Shown in pieces: positions 8,567 to 18,714 of a stretch of 64,000 nucleotides of DNA. The notes beneath the pieces are model-generated. The model saw nothing but the letters and a program-made list of their open reading frames with translations, searched no databases and was not told the DNA's origin. The DNA is from Asticcacaulis sp. (lineage in GTDB: Bacteria; Pseudomonadota; Alphaproteobacteria; Caulobacterales; Caulobacteraceae): assembly GCA_024707255.1 (NCBI GenBank), contig JANQAC010000002.1, positions 490,001 to 554,000 of the forward strand, written 5' to 3'. Numbering within the stretch: the first letter of the stretch is position 1; the number at the start of each line of letters is the position of its first letter. The position numbers were made by a program, and so were the translations under genes.

Positions 8567-8817
8567 TTCTCGATAAGGTCGCGGTTAAGGCCGCGTCCAG
8601 CGCGTAGTTCAGCTATGGACTGATTGAGCCGTTCGGCATTCTTCGGACTGGCGCGCAGATACAAGGTTTCCTGCCATGAAGAAAAGTCTTCCAGTGATAT
8701 GACCACGGCCGGCGCACCGTTTTGACGGGTGACCAGCAAAGGGGCATGATCATCATTGACCTGATCGAGCAGGCTGGCCAGGTTTTGCCGGAAAGCAGAA
8801 TAGGTAACGTGTTTCAT
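8563..8817 (-). CDS. yefM: YefM/Phd-family antitoxin
   Basis: An 84-residue partner of the adjacent YoeB toxin. The N-terminal Phd/YefM DNA-binding fold (MKHVTYSAFRQNLASLLDQVNDDHAPLLVTRQNGAPAVVISLEDF) precedes a flexible acidic/basic C-terminus that wraps the toxin. A GTG at 8829 would extend it by four residues, but that would run into the operator at 8830-8849; the ATG at 8817 matches the family. The gene is likely autorepressed with YoeB as corepressor. Confidence 0.9.
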   Translation of the reverse strand: MKHVTYSAFRQNLASLLDQVNDDHAPLLVTRQNGAPAVVISLEDFSSWQETLYLRASPKNAERLNQSIAELRAGRGLNRDLIEK

Positions 8818-8829
8818 GACGAGTCTCAC

Positions 8830-8849
8830 TTGTACGTATTTTTGTACAA
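8830..8849. promoter_or_regulatory. YefM operator
   Basis: TTGTAC (8830-8835) and GTACAA (8844-8849) form a perfect inverted repeat just upstream of yefM. The two core hexamers, TGTACG at 8831 and TGTACA at 8843, start 12 bases apart. In E. coli the YefM-YoeB complex binds TGTACA cores with the same 12-base spacing, so this is a confident inference. Confidence 0.75.
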
Positions 8850-8865
8850 CAGTGGCGCCGGATTG

Positions 8866-9714
8866 TCAAACCGCATCCAAGCCGATATCGAAATTTGGCA
8901 CAGAATGGGTGAGGGCGCCGACCGAAATGACGTCCACGCCGGTCTCGGCGATCTGGCGAACCGTTTCCATATTGACGCCGCCGGAGGCTTCCAGAATGGC
9001 TTTCCCTTTCGCCAGCTTCACCGCCTCGGCATACATGTCGAGCGAGAAGTTATCCAGCAACAGCACGTCCGGGCCATAGGGCAGGGCCTGCTTGAGCTGG
9101 GCAATGCTGTCGACCTCGATCTCGATCTTCATGGTGTGGCCGACGGCAGACTTGGCGCGCTCCATGGCTGGGCCGACCCCGCCGCAGATGGCGATGTGGT
9201 TGTCCTTGATCAGGATCGCGTCATCGAGACCGTAACGATGGCTGTAGCCGCCACCGCACTTGACCGCGTGCTTTTGCAGGGCGCGCAGGCCAGGCGTAGT
9301 CTTGCGGGTGCAGACGATACGGCTGTTCAGGCCATCTATGGCGGCGACGTATTTCGCCGTCAGCGAGGCGACACCGGAGAGGTGGCACAGAAGATTGAGC
9401 GCCACGCGCTCGCCAGCCAGAATGGCGCGGGCATTGCCTTCGATGCGGGCAATGACGTCGCCTTTTTTTACCGCACTTCCATCGGGGAGCTGGGTCTCGA
9501 AGCGGATTTGCGGGTCCATCAGGCTCATGGCCAGGCGGGCGCAATCGATGCCGGCGGAAATGCCGGCGCCGCGCGCGCGGAATTCGGCCTTGAAACGCGC
9601 CTTGGGGGGGATGACCGCAGAGGCCGTGACATCGCCCGCCAAGCCTAAGTCTTCCTTCAAGGCGTCGCGGATGATCGGTTCGATCAGGAGGTCAGGCAAT
9701 CCGGTAAGGTACAT
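8866..9714 (-). CDS. nadC: Nicotinate-nucleotide pyrophosphorylase (quinolinate phosphoribosyltransferase)
   Basis: NadC converts quinolinate and PRPP to nicotinate mononucleotide, the third step of de novo NAD synthesis. The 282-residue protein has EDLGLAGDVTASAVIP at the N-terminus, NLLCHLSGVAS, the phosphoribosyl-binding VCTRKTTPGLRALQKHAVKCGGGYSHRYGLDDAILIKDNH, EIEVDS, LLLDN and EASGGVN. It is the last gene of nadA-nadB-nadC, and its start overlaps the nadB end by 31 bases. Confidence 0.95.
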   Translation of the reverse strand: MYLTGLPDLLIEPIIRDALKEDLGLAGDVTASAVIPPKARFKAEFRARGAGISAGIDCARLAMSLMDPQIRFETQLPDGSAVKKGDVIARIEGNARAILAGERVALNLLCHLSGVASLTAKYVAAIDGLNSRIVCTRKTTPGLRALQKHAVKCGGGYSHRYGLDDAILIKDNHIAICGGVGPAMERAKSAVGHTMKIEIEVDSIAQLKQALPYGPDVLLLDNFSLDMYAEAVKLAKGKAILEASGGVNMETVRQIAETGVDVISVGALTHSVPNFDIGLDAV

Positions 9715-11261
9715 GTACTCAGCTCCCCATATATTTTGTTCTGGCCTGCATTTTGGATTTCTGGCCAGTTTGTGAAGGTCCGTGCGCCGACTGCTTCGGT
9801 TTGCGGATAGTCGCTACGGTAATGTGAACCGCGACTCTCGCGCCGATGCAAGGCGCAAGTTGCGATCAGACGAGCACTGACCAAAGCCAGGGCGCCGGGA
9901 TAGCGAGCATCCAGGCGCGTGATCAGATCGAGCAGCCGCGTCAGGCCGGTCTCATTACGCACCACGCCGGCATCGCGGGCCATACCGTCACGCAGGGCTT
10001 TCAGATCGGCCTCACTCAGGCTGGGGGGTAGGGTGGGGCGAATTGCGCTGAGGGTATCGGGCGTAAAGCCGAGGGGCAGGTTTTCGGTGGCCGCCTTGCC
10101 AACGCGCTCGCCAAAGGCGGCGGCTTCCAGCAGACTGTTGGAGGCCAGGCGATTGGCGCCATGCACGCCGGTGCAGGCGCATTCACCAACGGCATAAAGG
10201 CCGGGAAGCGTGGTTTGGCCGAAAATATCGGTTTTGACACCGCCCATATGATAGTGCGCGGCGGGGGCCACCGGCATGGGTTGCGTGCGCGGATCGACGC
10301 CCTGGCTCATGCACGAGGCAAAGACGGTCGGGAATTCGGCCGGGAAGTGTTCGCCGATCGCTGTGCGGGCATCGAGGAAGGCGCCGCCATTCTGGTCGGC
10401 CTTGTGGACGGCGCGGGCGACGATATCGCGCGGCGCCAGTTCGCCATCCGGATGGTCATCGAAAACGAAGCGATGGCCGTTCTTGTCGATCAGGGTGGCG
10501 CCTTCACCACGCAGGGCTTCTGTGGCCAGGGGGCGGGATCGAGGCCGAACTTCAGGGCGGTCGGGTGGAACTGGACGAACTCCGGATCGGCGATTTCGGC
10601 GCCGGCCAGTGCCGCCATGGCCATGCCTTCGCCGCGCAGATTGGCCGGATTGGTGGTGACGGCGAATAGGCCGCCGGAACCCCCGCTGGCCAGGATCACG
10701 ACCGGAGCGAAAATCTCAACCAGCTTGTCGGCGTGTTGCACCAGGGCGCCGATCACCGTGCCATCGGCCGACTTGATCAGACCCAGCGCATGGGCGCGTT
10801 CCCAGATGTCGATATGCGGGGCATTGAGCGCCTGATGGACGACGGCTTCGAGTATGGCCTTGCCCGCGAGATCGCCGCCGACCCCGGCCACGCGGGCCGT
10901 GCCGTGGGCGGCTTCACGGTTGAGTACGAAGGAACCGTCCGGCTTATGATCGAAGGGAGCGCCCATCGCTTTCAGGCGTTGCACGGTTTGCGGCCCGGTC
11001 TCGGTCAGGGTTTTGGCGGCCAGTTCATCGACGATGCCGGCGCCGGCATTGATGGTGTCGGTCGCGTGGGCCTTAGGGGAGTCTTCGGGGGAAAGCGCGG
11101 CGGCGATACCGCCCTGCGCCCAGGCCGAGGAACAGGCCACACCCAAGGCGACAGGGGCGAGCACCAGGGGTCTTATGAGGGGCGGTATTGAGCGCGACGC
11201 TCAGGCCCGCTAAACCGGCACCGATCACCAAAGGACCGCTATGGATATAGACTTCGGCCAA
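9684..11261 (-). pseudogene. nadB: L-aspartate oxidase, interrupted by two frameshifts
   Basis: NadB oxidizes L-aspartate to iminoaspartate for NadA. Three frames together give a complete enzyme of about 525 residues. The N-terminal piece has the FAD-binding GAGLAGLSVAL; the middle piece starts VLAPVALGVACSSAWAQGGIAAALSPEDS and reaches FHPTALKFGLDPAP; the last runs from ATEALRGEG (other frame) through MSQGVDPRT, HYHMGG, YAVGECACTGVHGANRLASNSLLE to RRESRGSHYRSDYPQ. Each break is repaired by adding one base to a G run on the plus strand: 11167-11170 and 10529-10533. All active-site segments are present, so sequence error is the better explanation. The start is probably TTG at 11261, with GGAGG a few bases upstream. 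Confidence 0.88.
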
Positions 11262-11274
11262 AGCGGCCTCCTTC

Positions 11275-11400
11275 CTAACCCCCTCTCCCCACATGTGGGG
11301 AGAGGGTTGGGGTGAGGGGCGAGCGTGTAGAATGGATTAGCCGGAAATTGCCCCTCATCCGGCCTTCGGCCACCTTCTCCCCGTAAACGGGGAGAAGGGA
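11275..11400. repeat. Intergenic palindromic repeat pair between nadA and nadB
   Basis: Two hairpin-forming units fill the gap. One is CCCTCTCCCC-acat-GTGGGGAGAGGG-like; the other ends in TTCTCCCCGTAAACGGGGAGAA. Between them runs a GTGAGGGG...CCCCTCATCCGGCC arch. The style is that of dispersed short intergenic repeats common in alphaproteobacteria, and no gene is present. It differs in sequence from the family seen at 34.7, 40.7 and 43.1 kb. Confidence 0.7.
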
Positions 11401-12489
11401 CTAGCTGATCATCTCGACATCGACATGATGCTTTGCCTTGACCATGTCATAGCGGGCGGGTGTTTTCAGCGGCGGCATGTCAATCATGCGCTGCACGGCC
11501 AGTGCGGCGCGCGGGATCAGTTCCGGATCGACCGTCACCTCATATTGATGGAAGCGCAGGCTGTCATATATGCCCTGCAGTGTGATGCGCTTCATGTGCG
11601 GGCACAGGTTGCAGGGGCGCAGGAACTCGACACCCGGCGCTTCGGACGTGACATTGTCGGCCATGGAGCACTCGGTGATCAGCACTACCTGCTTCGGCCT
11701 GTTGTGCGTGACATAATCGGCCATGGCGGTGGTCGAGCCGGTGAAATCGGAGGCAGCGATGACCTCAGGCGGGCATTCCGGGTGCGCCAGAACGACGGCG
11801 CCGGGGTGGGCGGCGCGGACATCGGCGATATCCTGCGCATCGAAGCGCTCATGAACCTCGCAGGCGCCGGCCCAGGCGATGATCCTGATGTTTGTCTGGC
11901 ACGCCACGTTCTTCGCCAGGAACTGGTCCGGCAGCATGATAACTGTATCAACGCCCCATTCGGCGGCGATATGCTCGACCACCTGAACGGCATTGGCCGA
12001 GGTGCAGCAGATGTCGGTCTCGGCCTTCACATCGGCCGTGGTATTGACGTAGGTGACGACCGGCAGACCGGGATAGCGCTGCTTGATCAGACGCACCTGC
12101 TCGCCGGTGATCGACGAGGCCAGCGAACAGCCGGCGCGCAGATCAGGGATCAGTACCGTCTTTTGTGGCGCCAGAATCTTGGAGGTCTCGGCCATGAAAT
12201 GCACGCCACCCTGGACGATGATATCAGCCGAGGATTTCGCGGCTTCACGGGCGAGGCCCAGGCTGTCGCCCACATAGTCGCCGACACCATGGAAAATATC
12301 TGGTGTCATGTAGTTGTGCGCCAGGATGACGGCGTTCATGTCTTTCTTGAGCGCATTGATCGCGTGGATCAACGGGGCCTGCAACTGCCACTCCAGCGGC
12401 GACACCTTACCCTTCAGGCGGGCATAGATATCCGTGGTCTCGGCTTCGATGGCCGGTGTGAATTCGAGCGGGGCAGCCGTATCGGCCAT
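11401..12489 (-). CDS. nadA: Quinolinate synthase A
   Basis: NadA condenses iminoaspartate with dihydroxyacetone phosphate to quinolinate using a [4Fe-4S] cluster. The 362-residue protein has [52 protein letters not shown] and HPECP. The likely cluster cysteines are in [16 protein letters not shown] or TECSMADN, and CNLCPHMK. It is the first gene of the NAD operon on the minus strand, and a candidate operator lies 16-44 bases upstream. Confidence 0.95.
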   Translation of the reverse strand: MADTAAPLEFTPAIEAETTDIYARLKGKVSPLEWQLQAPLIHAINALKKDMNAVILAHNYMTPDIFHGVGDYVGDSLGLAREAAKSSADIIVQGGVHFMAETSKILAPQKTVLIPDLRAGCSLASSITGEQVRLIKQRYPGLPVVTYVNTTADVKAETDICCTSANAVQVVEHIAAEWGVDTVIMLPDQFLAKNVACQTNIRIIAWAGACEVHERFDAQDIADVRAAHPGAVVLAHPECPPEVIAASDFTGSTTAMADYVTHNRPKQVVLITECSMADNVTSEAPGVEFLRPCNLCPHMKRITLQGIYDSLRFHQYEVTVDPELIPRAALAVQRMIDMPPLKTPARYDMVKAKHHVDVEMIS

Positions 12490-12504
12490 TGTTTCTCTCC
12501 AGAA

Positions 12505-12533
12505 TACTTATGCTCATTTTCAGCATAAGGTAT
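12505..12533. promoter_or_regulatory. Inverted-repeat operator candidate upstream of nadA
   Basis: CTTATGCT (12507-12514) and AGCATAAG (12522-12529) are perfect 8-base arms around a 7-base spacer, with weaker matching continuing outward. The site begins 16 bases upstream of the nadA start. Alphaproteobacterial nad operons are often repressed by NadQ or NrtR, and this palindrome is a natural target; which regulator binds is inference. Confidence 0.55.
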
Positions 12534-12675
12534 GTATAAAATAATCCGATGACCGCGCATTGCAACTGGATTTGCTGTAACGCACTATCACGTTTTATGA
12601 CAGGTTGACATTCACCGCGTCCATCGATAACAATTCGTCATTAAGCTAAATGACGTTTTTGGGTGAGGGGGTAAC

Positions 12676-13704
12676 ATGGCCGAACGTAGTCAGGATGAAC
12701 TCGGGCCGCCGGAGCGACCGATTGGGGACCACATACTTAAAGGCATTTTGTGGGGAACCTTAAGTGGCTGGCTGATTGTTTTTGTACCGTATCTGATCGT
12801 TCTGATCTTGAAATCGCGCGGCTTGTCTCATCTGTGGGCAGGGCTGCCGACTGAAGGTTCAAGTTTGATTTATGTCTATAATGTCAGCCTGCTACTCGTC
12901 ATGCCACTTATTCAGGGCCTTTTCGGTGGGGTGGTGCGCGGACGTGAAAAACAAGCCGTCGGTTCCGGTATTGTCGTCATAGCGGCAATAACCGCTGTCG
13001 ATATATTTGTGGCATTTGTTTTCCTCAGAGAGGGCGGTATCTGCATACTGATGGCGTCGCCTTTGCTGGCAGCCATTTTGGCCATTGGCTATGTCATTGG
13101 CCGGAGGTTGGCGCGCGTTCGACGCAGCCGGAAGGTATCGATGAGTCTGATACCGTTGGTCGTTGTTGCCGTCATTGGTGAAACCACTGGACCGGCGCCC
13201 AACTATCCGGCGGTCGTCACCGATGAGGTCACGGTTAATGCGCCACCCGAATATGTCTGGCGTTATATTGTCGACTATCCTGACAACCCCAATCCTCCGA
13301 AATACTGGCTGTGGCAAATGGGCTTGCCGGCACCGACCCATTCGGTGGCGCATGTACAGGAGGTGGACGCCCGGCGTGATTGCAAGTTCAGCGGCAGTCA
13401 GGTTTTCGAGGAAAGGATCGCTGTGCTGGAGCCCAATAAAAAGCTGGTTTTCGATATCACCAAACAACCGGATCATCCGGAAATCATCGGTCATATCTCG
13501 GTTGATCGCGGCGAAATGGTTCTGCGCGAAAACGCCGATCATTCCACGACAATTGTCGCCACCAGTTATTACAGGCTGCACGTCCGTCCTGCGCCCTATT
13601 TTGCCTGGTGGGCAGAGGATGTTACGCGCCATATCCATTTCCGCGTGATGGGCTACATGAAAACGCTCGCGGAACGGGATTATCAGGCCGATAAGGGAAA
13701 ATAG
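12676..13704 (+). CDS. Membrane protein with C-terminal SRPBCC (START-like) domain
   Basis: About 342 residues. The N-terminal half has four to five hydrophobic helices (GWLIVFVPYLIVLIL, VYNVSLLLVMPLIQGLF, GIVVIAAITAVDIFVAFVFL, LAAILAIGYVIG). From about residue 170 it resembles the polyketide-cyclase/SRPBCC fold (VTDEVTVNAPPEYVWRYIVDYPD, then VFEERIAVLEPNKKLVFDI and the long C-terminal helix). Such domains bind hydrophobic ligands. Similar fusions are annotated only as SRPBCC family proteins, and no function can be assigned. It is divergent from nadA. Confidence 0.7.
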   Translation: MAERSQDELGPPERPIGDHILKGILWGTLSGWLIVFVPYLIVLILKSRGLSHLWAGLPTEGSSLIYVYNVSLLLVMPLIQGLFGGVVRGREKQAVGSGIVVIAAITAVDIFVAFVFLREGGICILMASPLLAAILAIGYVIGRRLARVRRSRKVSMSLIPLVVVAVIGETTGPAPNYPAVVTDEVTVNAPPEYVWRYIVDYPDNPNPPKYWLWQMGLPAPTHSVAHVQEVDARRDCKFSGSQVFEERIAVLEPNKKLVFDITKQPDHPEIIGHISVDRGEMVLRENADHSTTIVATSYYRLHVRPAPYFAWWAEDVTRHIHFRVMGYMKTLAERDYQADKGK

Positions 13705-13804
13705 GGGAAATATTCGACTATACCCCTTTCCCTCATTGTATCTTTATGGCGGTATTCTCATATGTGTCCCATCACATCAAAGCCTTATCTGAGGAGATAA
13801 AATC

Positions 13805-14266
13805 ATGAGCGAAGCCGGCGTCGACAACAGCAAAAAAGTGGGTCTGGAACTGTCCAAGGTTCTGGCCGATACCTTCACCATCTACCAGAAGACGCACGGC
13901 TATCACTGGAATGTAGTCGGCCCGAATTTCCGCGGCCTGCACCTGCTGCTGGAAGAACAGTACAACGAAATCTGGACGTCGATCGACGAGATCGCCGAGC
14001 GTATCCGCGCGCTTGGTCAGACTGCGCCGATGGGTTCCGATGCCTTCGGCAACCTGACCTCGATCAAGGACGGCGACCCGACCGCTTCGGCCCAGGACAT
14101 GCTGAAAGACCTCGCCAAGGACCACGCCACCGTTGTCGCCACGCTGAAAGCGGCGGTGAAGGCTTCCGAAGAGGCCGGTGATGTTTCGACCGCCGATCTC
14201 TGCACCACGCGCCTGACCGCCCACGAAAAGCACCTGTGGATGATCAAGGCGTCGCTTCAGGGCTAA
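13805..14266 (+). CDS. dps: Dps-family DNA-binding ferritin-like protein
   Basis: A 153-residue four-helix protein. THGYHWNVVGPNFRGLHLLLEEQYNEIWTSIDEIAERIRALG carries the intersubunit ferroxidase residues (His, then Asp and Glu in SIDEIAE). Dps assembles a dodecamer that oxidizes and stores iron and protects DNA under starvation and peroxide stress. A GAGGAG ribosome binding site precedes the start. It is followed by a strong terminator, so it is a one-gene transcript. Confidence 0.93.
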   Translation: MSEAGVDNSKKVGLELSKVLADTFTIYQKTHGYHWNVVGPNFRGLHLLLEEQYNEIWTSIDEIAERIRALGQTAPMGSDAFGNLTSIKDGDPTASAQDMLKDLAKDHATVVATLKAAVKASEEAGDVSTADLCTTRLTAHEKHLWMIKASLQG

Positions 14267-14285
14267 GGTCTTCAAAGAATTAAAA

Positions 14286-14318
14286 GCCGCCCGGCTGTAT
14301 CCAGCCGGGCGGCTTTTT
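14286..14318 (+). terminator. Rho-independent terminator after dps
   Basis: GCCGCCCGGCTG (14286-14297) pairs perfectly with CAGCCGGGCGGC (14302-14313) across a four-base loop and is followed by five T. An A run on the other side allows some activity in reverse. Confidence 0.92.
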
Positions 14319-14331
14319 GCTATCTGCGCTC

Positions 14332-14763
14332 ATGGTTTTTATCACGCCCCGTATATCCGTGCCTGATGAGGAACTGCACGAGAGCTTCGTGCGGTCATCG
14401 GGCGCTGGCGGGCAGAATGTCAACAAGGTGGCCACGGCCGTCGAACTGCGCTTCTCGATCACCAATAACTGGACCTTGCCCTATGACGTCAAGCAGAGGC
14501 TGATCAGGCTCGGCGGCCGGCGGGTAACGCAGGAGGGGGAACTGGTGCTGTTTGTCCAGACGCACCGTACCCAGGAGATGAATCGCAAGGCTGCCCTGGC
14601 GCGTTTTGTCGAATTGGTGCAGAAAGCCGCCGTGCCGCCGCCGCCGCCGCGTATCGCCACCAAACCGACCAAGGGAGCGGTGCGGCGACGTCTGGAAGGC
14701 AAGGCCATTCGCTCCACCGTCAAGTCCAATCGCAAACGGCCGGAAGATACCGATGAGTTATAG
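14332..14763 (+). CDS. arfB: Peptidyl-tRNA hydrolase ArfB (ribosome rescue)
   Basis: A 143-residue protein related to release-factor domain 3. It has the catalytic SSGAGGQNVNKVATAVELRF motif with GGQ and the basic C-terminal tail (KPTKGAVRRRLEGKAIRSTVKSNRKRPED) that enters the mRNA channel of stalled ribosomes. ArfB releases nascent chains from non-stop complexes. The ATG at 14332 places ITPRISVPDEELHESFVRSSGAGGQ as in the family. The next gene overlaps its end by 11 bases. Confidence 0.92.
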   Translation: MVFITPRISVPDEELHESFVRSSGAGGQNVNKVATAVELRFSITNNWTLPYDVKQRLIRLGGRRVTQEGELVLFVQTHRTQEMNRKAALARFVELVQKAAVPPPPPRIATKPTKGAVRRRLEGKAIRSTVKSNRKRPEDTDEL

Positions 14764-15271
14764 GATTCGCTCCTCAACCCTGGCCGATGAAGCGGGTATT
14801 CATCAGGTCTATCGCGCGGCCGCCCGGCAAGGTGGCGGACTTCTGCGCCGCGAGGACGAGATTACTGACGCCTATATCCGGCATAATCTCGAAAACAGCC
14901 TGCGCAGCGGCATTTCGCTGGTAGCGGAGGCGGATGATGGCCTCATATTGGCTGAAATCCATGCCTGGCCATCGGAAACGCGGCAACTGGGGCATTGCCT
15001 GACCAACCTGACCGTGGCCGTCGATCCGACCGCCCAGGGCCGTGGCATCGGGCGGGCTCTGTTCGAGCACCTGATAGAGACGGCGAAGGCCAACCCCAAA
15101 TTCCGCATCATCGAGCTGTATTGCCGCGAGGATAACCGGCGCGCGATCGATCTTTACCAGTCGCTGGGCTTTGTCTTCGAGGGGCGGCTGAAAGGCCGGG
15201 TCTGGCAGGACGACGGCAAGCCCTATCTCGATGACTTGCTTATGGCGCTCTATTTAACAATGGACGCATAA
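14753..15271 (+). CDS. GNAT family N-acetyltransferase
   Basis: About 172 residues. The acetyl-CoA binding loop is NLTVAVDPTAQGRGIGRALFEHLIE (the Q/RxxGxG/A motif), followed by IELYCREDNRRAIDLYQSLGFVFEGRLKGRV, typical of the RimI/YhhY-like branch. The substrate is not predictable. The start at 14753 lies inside arfB, so the two are probably co-translated. The end overlaps the convergent glycosyltransferase gene by 32 bases. Confidence 0.85.
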   Translation: MSYRIRSSTLADEAGIHQVYRAAARQGGGLLRREDEITDAYIRHNLENSLRSGISLVAEADDGLILAEIHAWPSETRQLGHCLTNLTVAVDPTAQGRGIGRALFEHLIETAKANPKFRIIELYCREDNRRAIDLYQSLGFVFEGRLKGRVWQDDGKPYLDDLLMALYLTMDA

Positions 15272-16370
15272 GTAACTGTTTGCGCAGGACCAGCCAGCCG
15301 ACGGTATAGGCGGTGATCAGTGCCACCAGCGCGAAAAAGCGGATATCGGTGTGATAGATGCGATCCACCAGGCGCGCGCCGACGCCGACCAGGCTTGAAA
15401 ACAGGCATAGCGCCCAGACACGCAGGGCCAGCCGCCAGTGGGAGCCATCGCGGCGCTGAAGCCAGATTTGGTACAGGTGCTCCTTATGTGGCTTGAGGAC
15501 ATTTTGCCCCTTGCGCGCCCGCACGATCAGGGTCAGGACGACATCGACCAGCAATGGCGCCAGCAGGAAGCCGCCAAACCACACCGAGCCCACGCCGTAA
15601 GCCTTGACCACCAGGGTGGCGCCACCGATCAGGGCACCGGCAAACATCGAACCGGCGTCGCCCTGAAAGGCTTTGGCCTTTTGCGGCTTACCCGGTGGCA
15701 GGTTGAAAGGGGCGAAACCGAGATGTGCGCCGGCCACGCAGACGCATATCAGCAGCACCACGCCGAGGTAGGCGCCGAAGAGGCTCAAGGGCGCCATCAG
15801 CAGGATCAGGCCGGCAAAGACCAGCATGGCGATGGTCTGGGCGCCGATGGCCAGGCCATTGGAACCGTCCATGAAATTGATTGTGTTGAGCGTCAGGATC
15901 AGCCATGCGGCGCTGCCCAAAAGCCCAACAAAGGGGGGGACCTGCACGATCACGCCGGGGCCGAAATCAAGCGCTGTCACGCGATAGAAGTACGCGAAGA
16001 TCAGGCTGAGGCCGATCTGGAAGGCCAGGCGCCAGCTTGCCGGCAGGTCGGCCACGTCGTCAACCGCGCCACAAATGCCCATAAGACTGGCGAAGCCGAA
16101 CAGGATCAGGCCATCGCGCCAGCTTCCCGGAATAGCATGGCCGTAAAAACTGATGACAAGGCTGATGACCAGGGCCGAGGCGGCCATGATGGCGAGGCCG
16201 CCGCTGGTGGGGGTGGGATCGGAATGGGCGCCGCGTTCGCGTGGAATATCGACCGGACCGCCTTTCACCACCAGGATGCTTAGCAGGGCGCTGACAAACG
16301 CCGAAGCAGCCAGGGCGCCCAGCAGCAAACCCGGCGGAATCAGCCATGTTATCTGCCAGAAACCCGTCAT
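15240..16370 (-). CDS. Polyprenyl-phosphate sugar-1-phosphate transferase (MraY/WecA family, glycosyltransferase 4)
   Basis: An integral membrane protein of 376 residues with about ten helices. It has the family's cytoplasmic motifs: RGAHSDPTPTSGGLAI, the Mg-binding DDVADLP, NTINFMDGSNGLA, FQGDAGSM and the basic PHKEHLYQ. These enzymes transfer a hexosamine-1-phosphate from a UDP-sugar to undecaprenyl phosphate to start O-antigen, holdfast or capsule synthesis. No HisxxHis peptidoglycan-specific MraY context is nearby, so a WecA/WbpL-like role is more likely. Confidence 0.87.
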   Translation of the reverse strand: MTGFWQITWLIPPGLLLGALAASAFVSALLSILVVKGGPVDIPRERGAHSDPTPTSGGLAIMAASALVISLVISFYGHAIPGSWRDGLILFGFASLMGICGAVDDVADLPASWRLAFQIGLSLIFAYFYRVTALDFGPGVIVQVPPFVGLLGSAAWLILTLNTINFMDGSNGLAIGAQTIAMLVFAGLILLMAPLSLFGAYLGVVLLICVCVAGAHLGFAPFNLPPGKPQKAKAFQGDAGSMFAGALIGGATLVVKAYGVGSVWFGGFLLAPLLVDVVLTLIVRARKGQNVLKPHKEHLYQIWLQRRDGSHWRLALRVWALCLFSSLVGVGARLVDRIYHTDIRFFALVALITAYTVGWLVLRKQLLMRPLLNRAP

Positions 16371-16459
16371 TTGCGCCTTGCTTGCCTTGTTTTTCAGGGC
16401 AGGGCAAGCGCAAGTTTATTCTGCCCCGGCTTGCACACATCTTATACGGTATAAACGGA

Positions 16460-16491
16460 AAAGGCGCGGCCGGATATCCGGCCGCGCCTTT
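16460..16491. terminator. Bidirectional terminator downstream of the aspartate aminotransferase gene
   Basis: A perfect palindrome centred on GGATATCC, with arms AAAGGCGCGGCC and its complement, ends in short A/T runs on each side. It lies just after the aminotransferase stop and before the upstream region of the glycosyltransferase gene. Confidence 0.8.
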
Positions 16492-16513
16492 GGGTTTTCA
16501 GTTTCGGTAAAGC

Positions 16514-17848
<1,335 letters not shown>

Positions 17849-17973
17849 CTATTGTCTGAATTTGGGAAACTGTGAGGCTTTGGCCGCTGAACCGGTTTCA
17901 ACTGTTTCTAAAAACGCGGTTTTGCAGCTTATTTACTTGCCCGGAGCATAGCTTTGCAGACATACAGCGTGCA

Positions 17974-18714
17974 ATGCACACTCGACTACAACATTTATGG
18001 CGACGCGTTACAGGTCTGTTCCTGCATATGGACGCCAAGGCCGTGCGCGCCCTGTGGGGCAGCCTGGTCCTTTTGGCCCTGGTCGTGGCGGTTTTCCTGA
18101 TCGGCAAATCGGCCTGGGGCCAGGAAATTCTCAAGAGCCTTGAAGTGTGGATGGAGCAGTACCGCAATTCACCGATGGCCGTGGTCATTGTTATTGTTGT
18201 GTTCTGTGTCTCTGCCCTGTTTGGTGCGCCGCAGTTCGTGCTGATCGCCGCCTGCGTGGTGGCCTTCGGGCCATGGTGGGGCGGATTTTATAGCTGGATC
18301 GCCACGGTGCTCTCGGCGATCATGACCTTCTATATGGGCCGGTTTGCCGGCGCGGGCGTCATGAAGCGGTTAGGCGGCAACCATGTGGGCCGCTTGTCGG
18401 AATATATCGGCCGAAATGCGTTTTCGGCCTCCTTCATCGTCCGCAATATCCCGTCGGCGCCATTTATTGTGGTCAATATGGCCTTCGGCACCTCGCGGGC
18501 GCCATTCCTGCCCTTTATTGCCGGGTGCGCGCTGGGCATCATTCCGAAGACGGCCCTGGTGGCCATGTTCGGATCGTCTTTCGCATCGGTGAAGGGCGGC
18601 AACTGGAAGATGGCGGTTCTGATGGCCGTTATTGCAATCGCCTGGCTCGGCCTGATGCTGGTGGCGCGCAAGGTGTATGAGGCGGCCAAGAACCGCCAGC
18701 AGGCCACGGACTGA
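17974..18714 (+). CDS. TVP38/TMEM64 family (VTT domain) membrane protein
   Basis: About 246 residues with five or six transmembrane helices. The core is FGAPQFVLIAACVVAFGPWWGGFYSWIATVLSAIMTFYMGRFAGAGVMKRLGG, with FIVRNIPSAPFIVVNMAFGTSRAPFLPFIAGCALGIIPKT; the FGPWWG and R.IPSAPF segments match the VTT/DedA-like fold. Relatives in eukaryotes are lipid scramblases, and bacterial function is largely unknown. Upstream starts are possible; the ATG at 17974 is used. Confidence 0.8.
   Translation: MHTRLQHLWRRVTGLFLHMDAKAVRALWGSLVLLALVVAVFLIGKSAWGQEILKSLEVWMEQYRNSPMAVVIVIVVFCVSALFGAPQFVLIAACVVAFGPWWGGFYSWIATVLSAIMTFYMGRFAGAGVMKRLGGNHVGRLSEYIGRNAFSASFIVRNIPSAPFIVVNMAFGTSRAPFLPFIAGCALGIIPKTALVAMFGSSFASVKGGNWKMAVLMAVIAIAWLGLMLVARKVYEAAKNRQQATD

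Noticed and set aside
11425..12528. A 367-codon plus-strand frame opposite nadA
   Set aside because: Antisense shadow; nadA is unmistakable on the minus strand.
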